Of a stretch of 5,142 bases of DNA, positions 1 to 5,142 are shown piece after piece. Below the pieces are notes generated by a model, which searched no databases, was not told the DNA's origin, and saw nothing but the letters and a program-made list of their open reading frames with translations. Every line of letters starts with the position of its first letter. Position 1 is the stretch's first letter. The DNA lies in contig JAEXAG010000167.1 of NCBI GenBank assembly GCA_023394655.1, positions 1 to 5,142 on the forward strand. The letters are read 5' to 3'. The stretch is from Pseudomonadota bacterium. Lineage in GTDB: Bacteria; Pseudomonadota; Gammaproteobacteria; Xanthomonadales; Xanthomonadaceae. The translations under genes were made by a program, and so were the position numbers.

Positions 1-813
1 ATTGCCGGCTGCGGCCTCCCGGCGAGCCTGCGCGGCGGCTTCGCGGCGGGCGCGTTCGGCCGCGGCGCGACGCTCGCGCTCGACCCGTGCCGCGGCGGCG
101 CGCAACTGCGCCAGCACCCGCTCCAGAGCGCGCGCGTCCTGTCCGAGCGCCTTTTCGCGGTTGGCGCGGTCCTGGTAGCGGGCATCGACCTGCGCCAGCA
201 GGGCGCTGCGCTCGCGGCGCAGTCTTTCCGTTTCAGCCAGTTCCTGCTGCTGGCGCTGGCGGGCCTCCGCCAGCCGCGTGCTTTCACTGACGATCTCGGC
301 CTCGACTTCCCGCAACTCCGCGAGCTGGCGGCCGATCGCCCGGATGCGCTCGGCGCGGTCGCGCTGGAGGATGCCGTAGTAGGCGAGGTCGCGCTGGCCA
401 TCGGCCACGCGGTCCTGCGAGAGCAGCACTTTCAGCGGGGCATCGCCGCCGGTCATGTAAGCGGCGCGCACCAGCCGGGCGAGTTGCCCGCGCTGGCTTT
501 GCAGCGATTCCCCGAGGGCTTCGCGGCGGGCCTGCAGTTCCGCCAGCCGCGCCTGCTGGCCGGCGATCGCCGCCTGCGTGCGATCCAGCGCGCGCGCACT
601 GCGGCCGACCGATTCATCGGCCTCGCGCACCGCGCGGGTGGCATCGCCGCGCTGGCCTTCCAGCTTGCGCCGCTCCTGGCCGATCTGGCGCAGCTCGTTG
701 CGCAGCTGGCGCAATTTGCGCTCGGTCTCGCCGGCATCCTGCGCGGTGGCCAGCCCGGCCGCGAAGGCCAGCGCCAGGGCCACCAGCAGCAGGCGGGCGA
801 GCGCGGGCCTCAT
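1..813 (-). CDS. envC: Murein hydrolase activator EnvC, N-terminal 271 residues (3' end beyond the window)
   Basis: The minus-strand frame is open from ATG at 813 to the left edge, so the gene is partial. Residues 1-24 look like a Sec signal peptide (MRPALAR, a hydrophobic core, then A22-T23-A24 before Q25). From about residue 28 the protein is almost all charged/Leu/Ala/Gln heptad-like sequence typical of a long coiled coil. The EnvC family landmark between the helices is visible: VRAAYMTGGDAPLKVLLSQD at 115-134 and YYGILQRDRAERI at 145-157. Residues 246-270 are an Ala/Arg-rich stretch that probably leads to the C-terminal degenerate LytM (M23) domain, which lies outside the window. Family knowledge: EnvC is periplasmic, is recruited to the septum by FtsEX and activates amidases (AmiA/AmiB) that split septal peptidoglycan. 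The start codon overlaps the gpmI stop (ATGA), so the two are probably co-transcribed. An alternative would be another coiled-coil M23 protein, but the motifs favour EnvC. Confidence 0.87.
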   Translation of the reverse strand, partial: MRPALARLLLVALALAFAAGLATAQDAGETERKLRQLRNELRQIGQERRKLEGQRGDATRAVREADESVGRSARALDRTQAAIAGQQARLAELQARREALGESLQSQRGQLARLVRAAYMTGGDAPLKVLLSQDRVADGQRDLAYYGILQRDRAERIRAIGRQLAELREVEAEIVSESTRLAEARQRQQQELAETERLRRERSALLAQVDARYQDRANREKALGQDARALERVLAQLRAAAARVERERRAAAERARREAAAQARREAAAGN

Positions 814-2345
814 GCCCGGAGCAGGCTCCGGCCGCTCATCTCGGCGGGCACCGCGATGCCGAGCAGATCGAGCAGGGTCGGCGCGACGTCGCGCAGGGCG
901 CCGCCCGAACGCAGGCGGGCATCGGCGCGGCTGCCCACGTAGACCAGCGGCACCGGGCCGGTGGTGTGCGCGGTATGCGGCTGCCCGGTGGCCGGATCGC
1001 GCATCATTTCCAGGTTGCCGTGGTCGGCGGTGATCAGCAGCGCGCCGCCGGCCGCCTCCACCGCGGCCACGATCCGGCCGATCGCCACGTCCACCGCTTC
1101 GGCGGCCTGGATCGCGGCGGCCATCACGCCGGTGTGGCCGACCATGTCGGGGTTGGCGATGTTGCAGATCACCACGTCGTGCGCACGCGTGCGGATCGCA
1201 TCGACCAGCTTGTCGGTGAGTTCGGGGCAGCTCATTTCCGGCTGCAGGTCGTAGGTGGCCACCTGCGGGCTGGGGATCAGGGTGCGCGCCTCGCCCGGAT
1301 ACAGCGCTTCGCGGCCGCCGCTGAAGAAGAAGGTGACGTGTGCGTATTTCTCGGTCTCGGCGATGCGCAACTGGCCGAGCCCGTGGGCGGCCAGCACCTC
1401 GCCGAGGGTGTTGGCGAGTTCGTCCGGCGGAAACGCCACTTCGGCCGGCAAGCTGGCGTCGTATTCGGCCAGGCAGACGAAGCGCGACAGCGCGGGGCGG
1501 CGCGCGGCGAAGCCGTCGAAACCGGGCTGGACGAAGGCGGCGGCCAGCTGGCGGGCGCGGTCGGCACGGAAATTCATGAACACCACGGCATCGTCGTCGG
1601 CGAAACGGGCGCCTTCGCCGATCACCACGGGCTGCACGAATTCGTCGTTCTCGCCACGGGCATAGGCGGCTTCCAGCGCGGCCGCGGCGGTCGGCGCGTG
1701 GCGGACGGAATCGGCTTCGACCATCGCCTTCCATGCCGCTTCCACGCGATCCCAGCGCTTGTCGCGGTCCATGGCGAAGTAGCGCCCGGACACGCTGGCG
1801 ATGCGGGCATTGCCGAGCGTGTCACAGAGCGCCTGCAGGGCGGCCAGGCTCGGTGCCGCCGAGCGCGGCGGGGTGTCGCGGCCATCGAGGAAGGCGTGGA
1901 CCGCCACCCGCGCCACGCCCAGCCGGGCGGCCAGCCGCAGCATGGCGAACAGATGGGTTTCGTGGCTGTGCACGCCGCCGGGCGAGAGGAGGCCCATGAG
2001 GTGCAGGGTGCCATCGCGGGCCGCGGCACAGGCGCCGACGAGTGCCGGGTTGGCATCGAATTCGCCGCTTTCGATGGCCGCGTCGATGCGGGTGAGGTCC
2101 TGATAGACGATGCGGCCCGCACCGAGGTTCATGTGGCCCACTTCCGAGTTGCCCATCTGCCCGTCCGGCAGGCCGACGTGCTGGCCCTCGGTATGGATGA
2201 GCGTGTGCGGGCGGCTGGCCAGCAGGGCGCGCCAGTTCGGGAGGTCCGCCTGCGCGAGCGCGTTGTCGGTCGGGTCTTCGCGATGGCCCCAGCCATCGAG
2301 GATGAGGAGGACGACGGGGGCGGGGCGCGGGGCGGCTTGGGGCAT
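810..2345 (-). CDS. gpmI: 2,3-bisphosphoglycerate-independent phosphoglycerate mutase
   Basis: This 511-residue cytoplasmic enzyme interconverts 3-phosphoglycerate and 2-phosphoglycerate in glycolysis and gluconeogenesis, using two Mn ions and a phosphoserine intermediate. The length is normal for the family (about 510). Motifs in order: LILDGWG with metal ligand D17; GQMGNSEVGHMNLGAGR with catalytic Ser67 (62-78); GLLSPGGVHSH (118-128); HAFLDGRDTPPRS (150-162); GRYFAMDRDKRWDR (187-200); NFRADRARQ (258-266); NIANPDMVGHTG with D400 and H404; ADHGN with D441 and H442; and HTAHTT (457-462), which supplies the last metal-binding His. Both the alkaline-phosphatase-like metal domain and the inserted phosphotransferase domain are complete. 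The ATG at 2345 puts the first conserved motif at residue 11, as expected; the upstream Shine-Dalgarno is weak (CCCCGAG). The stop overlaps the envC start by ATGA. A neighbouring envC is a common arrangement in gammaproteobacteria. Nothing suggests damage. Confidence 0.97.
   Translation of the reverse strand: MPQAAPRPAPVVLLILDGWGHREDPTDNALAQADLPNWRALLASRPHTLIHTEGQHVGLPDGQMGNSEVGHMNLGAGRIVYQDLTRIDAAIESGEFDANPALVGACAAARDGTLHLMGLLSPGGVHSHETHLFAMLRLAARLGVARVAVHAFLDGRDTPPRSAAPSLAALQALCDTLGNARIASVSGRYFAMDRDKRWDRVEAAWKAMVEADSVRHAPTAAAALEAAYARGENDEFVQPVVIGEGARFADDDAVVFMNFRADRARQLAAAFVQPGFDGFAARRPALSRFVCLAEYDASLPAEVAFPPDELANTLGEVLAAHGLGQLRIAETEKYAHVTFFFSGGREALYPGEARTLIPSPQVATYDLQPEMSCPELTDKLVDAIRTRAHDVVICNIANPDMVGHTGVMAAAIQAAEAVDVAIGRIVAAVEAAGGALLITADHGNLEMMRDPATGQPHTAHTTGPVPLVYVGSRADARLRSGGALRDVAPTLLDLLGIAVPAEMSGRSLLRA
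816..831 (-). promoter_or_regulatory. Inverted repeat over the envC ribosome-binding region
   Basis: On the minus strand, CCGGAGC-CT-GCTCCGG forms perfect 7-base arms around a 2-base centre. In RNA this could fold as a 6-bp stem with a 4-base loop. It ends two bases before the envC ATG and lies in the last sense codons of gpmI (residues RSLLR). The only Shine-Dalgarno-like GGAG near the envC start (829-826 on the minus strand, 12 bases from ATG) sits in the 5' arm, so folding would hide it. Ribosomes finishing gpmI would melt the stem, which fits translational coupling through the ATGA overlap. The repeat is seen directly; the regulatory role is inferred. Confidence 0.4.
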
Positions 2346-2371
2346 GACTCGGGGACCAGTGACTTTCGGAA

Positions 2372-2390
2372 GATGGCGCGATGGCGCGAT
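2372..2390. repeat. Short tandem repeat (8-mer, 2.4 copies) in the divergent intergenic region
   Basis: GATGGCGC occurs twice in direct tandem (2372-2379, 2380-2387), followed by GAT. It falls between the candidate gpmI -10 and the gpmI start, so it would be in the gpmI leader RNA. An 8-base repeat close to one helical turn could be a regulator site or simple slippage in GC-rich DNA. The repeat is certain, its function unknown. Confidence 0.45.
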
Positions 2391-2397
2391 CCGTGGG

Positions 2398-2403
2398 ATT
2401 GTA
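2398..2403 (-). promoter_or_regulatory. Candidate -10 box for the gpmI-envC transcript
   Basis: The minus strand reads TACAAT here, one mismatch from the sigma-70 consensus TATAAT and an AT-rich island in very GC-rich DNA. It lies about 53 bases before the gpmI start, which would give a leader of roughly 45 bases. No convincing -35 is visible at 16-18 bases upstream (GCGGGC/AGCGGG), so the call is tentative. No comparably good rightward promoter is seen in this intergenic region; TGTAGT at 2400-2405 on the plus strand is the best -10 there and is weak. Confidence 0.35.
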
Positions 2404-2428
2404 GTCCGGGGCGACGTCCCGCCCGCTG

Positions 2429-2434
2429 AAGGAG
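2429..2434 (+). promoter_or_regulatory. Strong Shine-Dalgarno for the repeat-protein gene
   Basis: AAGGAG, six bases before the ATG at 2441, is the best ribosome-binding site in the window. It fixes the start of the rightward gene, which begins directly with a signal peptide. Confidence 0.8.
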
Positions 2435-2440
2435 CCTGCC

Positions 2441-3151
2441 ATGGTCAAGCCGAACCTGCTCGTCCTCGCGCTTTCCCTTGCACTTGCGGCCACGCCCGCG
2501 CTGGCCCGCCAGGACATCAGCCGCGTCAACGGCGCGGTGGAAGTCGGCGCCGGCCAGCAGGCCGGCAAGCTGGATACCGTCAACGGCGCGATCCGCATCG
2601 GCGAGAACGCGCGCACCGGCAAGGCGGAAACCGTGAACGGGGCGATCCGCGTCGGCAACGGTGCCGAGACCGGCGCGCTGGAAACCGTCAACGGCGCGAT
2701 CACCCTCGGCGAGCGTGTCCGCGCGGGATCGCTGGAAGTGGTCAATGGCGCGATCCGGATCGGCGCCGGCAGCCGGGTCGGAAGCATCGAGACGGTGAGC
2801 GGCGGCGTGTTCGTCGATCGCGGCAGCCGCGTCGATGGCAGCATCGAAACCGTGGCCGGCGCGATCGGCCTGGTCCGCACCGAAGTCAGCGGAGATGTCG
2901 AGACCGTCGCCGGCGATGTCACCATCGGCATCGGTTCGAAGGTCTCCGGCAAGCTCAAGGTGTCCAAGCCGCGCGGGCTGATCGGTGCGCGCCGGGTGCC
3001 GCGGATCGTGATCGGGCCGGATGCGGTGGTGATCGGGCCGCTGGTGTTCGAGCGCGAGGTGCGCCTCTACGTCCACGACAGCGCGCGCATCGGCGCGGTC
3101 AGCGGCACGGTGCCGCTGCCGTTCTCCACCCCGGTGCCGCCGAAAGACTGA
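2441..3151 (+). CDS. Exported protein of 18-residue beta-helix-like repeats, function unknown
   Basis: This 236-residue protein has no function I can name. Residues 1-22 form a Sec signal peptide (MVKPN, Leu/Ala core, ALA before R23) with no lipobox Cys, so the mature protein is probably periplasmic or secreted. Residues 29-173 are eight tandem units with the pattern VNGAIRIGxxAxxGxxET. They start at 29, 47, 65, 83, 101, 119, 138 and 156: seven are exactly 18 residues, the sixth is 19. Residues 174-187 form a basic linker (KPRGLIGARRVPR). Two degenerate rung-like stretches follow (IVIGPDAVVIGPLVF near 188-202, and LYVHDSARIGAVSG), then a Pro-rich tail ending in PPKD. Eighteen residues equals one turn of a left-handed beta-helix (three hexapeptides; IGENAR fits that hexapeptide), and the IGxxAxxxG pattern also recalls bactofilins. 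Database names such as polymer-forming or DUF4097-like protein are possible. The start is set by AAGGAG at 2429-2434. The M28 peptidase gene follows after 62 bases. Confidence 0.85.
   Translation: MVKPNLLVLALSLALAATPALARQDISRVNGAVEVGAGQQAGKLDTVNGAIRIGENARTGKAETVNGAIRVGNGAETGALETVNGAITLGERVRAGSLEVVNGAIRIGAGSRVGSIETVSGGVFVDRGSRVDGSIETVAGAIGLVRTEVSGDVETVAGDVTIGIGSKVSGKLKVSKPRGLIGARRVPRIVIGPDAVVIGPLVFEREVRLYVHDSARIGAVSGTVPLPFSTPVPPKD
2525..2959 (+). repeat. Eight in-frame coding repeats of 54 bp (one of 57 bp)
   Basis: Units begin at 2525, 2579, 2633, 2687, 2741, 2795, 2852 and 2906. The start of each unit is best conserved in DNA: GTCAACGGCGCGATC recurs at 2579 and 2687, with close variants at 2525, 2633 and 2741. 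The last three units have drifted (VSGG, VAGA, VAGD in place of VNGA). The pattern suggests growth by tandem duplication, with the younger copies in the first five units. Every spacing is a multiple of three, so the reading frame is kept throughout. Confidence 0.9.
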
Positions 3152-3152
3152 C

Positions 3153-3168
3153 CCGCGCATTCGCGCGG
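3153..3168 (+). other. Small GC stem-loop just after the repeat-protein stop
   Basis: CCGCGC (3153-3158) and GCGCGG (3163-3168) pair around the loop ATTC, starting two bases after the TGA. No T-run follows (CGGTTGTCGC), so it is not a convincing intrinsic terminator. It may stabilise or attenuate a transcript running on into the peptidase gene. The remaining bases to 3203 hold TAAGAT at 3179-3184, a possible but weak -10 without a matching -35. Confidence 0.3.
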
Positions 3169-3203
3169 CGGTTGTCGCTAAGATCGGGGTTCCGCAATGA
3201 TTC

Positions 3204-3213
3204 CGGAGCTCCG
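3204..3213 (+). promoter_or_regulatory. Shine-Dalgarno of the M28 gene inside a 10-base palindrome
   Basis: CGGAGCTCCG is a perfect palindrome ending immediately before the ATG at 3214. It contains GGAG (3205-3208) five bases from the start codon, which supports 3214 as the true start. With no loop bases it cannot form a stable hairpin by itself. Confidence 0.6.
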
Positions 3214-4908
<1,695 letters not shown>

Positions 4909-4930
4909 GCCGCGCCACCGTGCGTCATGC

Positions 4931-4964
4931 CGAAGGCCCCGCATCCGCCGGGGCCTTCGCTTTT
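4931..4964 (+). terminator. Rho-independent terminator after the M28 peptidase gene
   Basis: CGAAGGCCCCG (4931-4941) pairs perfectly over 11 bp with CGGGGCCTTCG (4949-4959) around a 7-base loop, followed by C and TTTT (4961-4964). It starts 22 bases after the stop codon. The reverse orientation has no T-run, so it acts on rightward transcription only. It separates the peptidase gene from the next gene. Confidence 0.88.
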
Positions 4965-5002
4965 CAGGGCATGATGGCGGCAACTTCGCCCAGGATGCCG
5001 CC

Positions 5003-5142
5003 ATGACCCTCGCCTATGCCTGTCTCCTCGTCGCCGCCCTGCTGCCCTATGTCTGGACGGTGGTGGCCAAGCAATCCGCCGGTGGCCGGCTGGACAACCA
5101 TGAGCCGCGCCTGTGGCTCGAAAAGGAAGCCACGCCGAAATC
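5003..5142 (+). CDS. MAPEG-family-like small membrane protein, first 46 codons (3' end beyond the window)
   Basis: The frame is open from ATG 5003 to the right edge. It begins MTLAYACLLVAALLPYVWTV, a hydrophobic first transmembrane helix of about 20 residues, followed by VAKQSAGGRLDNHEPRLWLEK. The LLPYVWT segment and the D-N-H-x-P-R motif after the first helix are what I know from bacterial MAPEG proteins (membrane-associated proteins in eicosanoid and glutathione metabolism; small four-helix inner-membrane proteins of about 130 residues). Bacterial members mostly have no assigned substrate. AGGA at 4992-4995, seven bases upstream, is a modest Shine-Dalgarno; ATGs at 4971, 4974 and 4995 are out of frame. 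The gene follows a strong terminator and so needs its own promoter, but none is obvious in the 38 bases between. Only about a third of the expected protein is visible, so the family call is moderate. Confidence 0.65.
   Translation, partial: MTLAYACLLVAALLPYVWTVVAKQSAGGRLDNHEPRLWLEKEATPK

Noticed and set aside
87..942. Small plus-strand open frames opposite envC
   Set aside because: They overlap the EnvC coiled-coil gene, have Arg/Ala/Pro-rich compositions and lack ribosome-binding sites or domains.
966..2429. Long plus-strand open frame (487 codons) antisense to gpmI
   Set aside because: It mirrors gpmI, which has all family motifs. Its translation is Gly/Arg/His/Ala/Val-rich with no recognisable domain, as expected when strong third-position G/C removes stops from the opposite strand.
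2525..2959. CRISPR array or other non-coding repeat array
   Set aside because: The repeats are contiguous 54-bp units with no unique spacers, remain in frame and encode a regular protein repeat after a signal peptide.
1822..2967. Minus-strand frame of 381 codons with Ser/Thr/Pro-rich repeats (PLTVSSLP-like), resembling a surface protein
   Set aside because: The repeats are again the reverse reading of the plus-strand repeat array. The frame then runs into gpmI out of frame, with Pro/Arg-rich shadow sequence.
3153..3168. Intrinsic terminator between the repeat protein and the M28 gene
   Set aside because: The stem is only 6 bp and no T-run follows, unlike the clear terminator at 4931-4964.
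2110..3213. N-terminal extension of the M28 frame back to 2110
   Set aside because: The extension is Arg-rich sequence overlapping gpmI and the repeat protein. The lipoprotein signal and GGAG place the start at 3214.

Overview
The window is GC-rich, compactly coded bacterial chromosome. Gene content (gpmI followed by envC, a PA-type M28 lipoprotein peptidase, a MAPEG-family protein) and strong third-position G/C bias suggest a Gram-negative gammaproteobacterium, most likely of the Xanthomonadaceae/Lysobacteraceae (Xanthomonas, Lysobacter, Luteimonas and relatives). This placement rests on recognising protein families, not on a search.

Left half, minus strand (1-2345): gpmI (cofactor-independent phosphoglycerate mutase) is complete. 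It runs directly into envC (murein hydrolase activator) through a 4-base ATGA stop/start overlap. EnvC runs off the left edge, so its signal peptide and coiled coil are present but its C-terminal LytM domain is not. A 16-base inverted repeat in the last codons of gpmI covers the envC ribosome-binding region and suggests translational coupling.

Centre (2346-2440): a 95-base divergent intergenic region. It holds a plausible -10 box for gpmI, a short tandem 8-mer and a strong Shine-Dalgarno for the rightward gene.

Right half, plus strand (2441-5142): first comes a small exported protein of 236 residues, built mainly from eight near-perfect 18-residue repeats that look like the coils of a beta-helix. 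After a 62-base gap comes a 564-residue lipoprotein zinc aminopeptidase of family M28 with a PA-like insert and all expected metal ligands. A strong rho-independent terminator follows, then the first 46 codons of a small membrane protein resembling the MAPEG family.

Most genes act at the cell envelope: EnvC in periplasmic septal peptidoglycan splitting, the repeat protein in the periplasm or beyond, the peptidase anchored in a membrane facing the periplasm, and the MAPEG-like protein in the inner membrane. GpmI is the cytoplasmic exception. The repeat protein is the least explained part. I see no RNA gene, mobile element, CRISPR array or multi-gene defence-like system, and the long open frames antisense to the real genes are codon-bias shadows.
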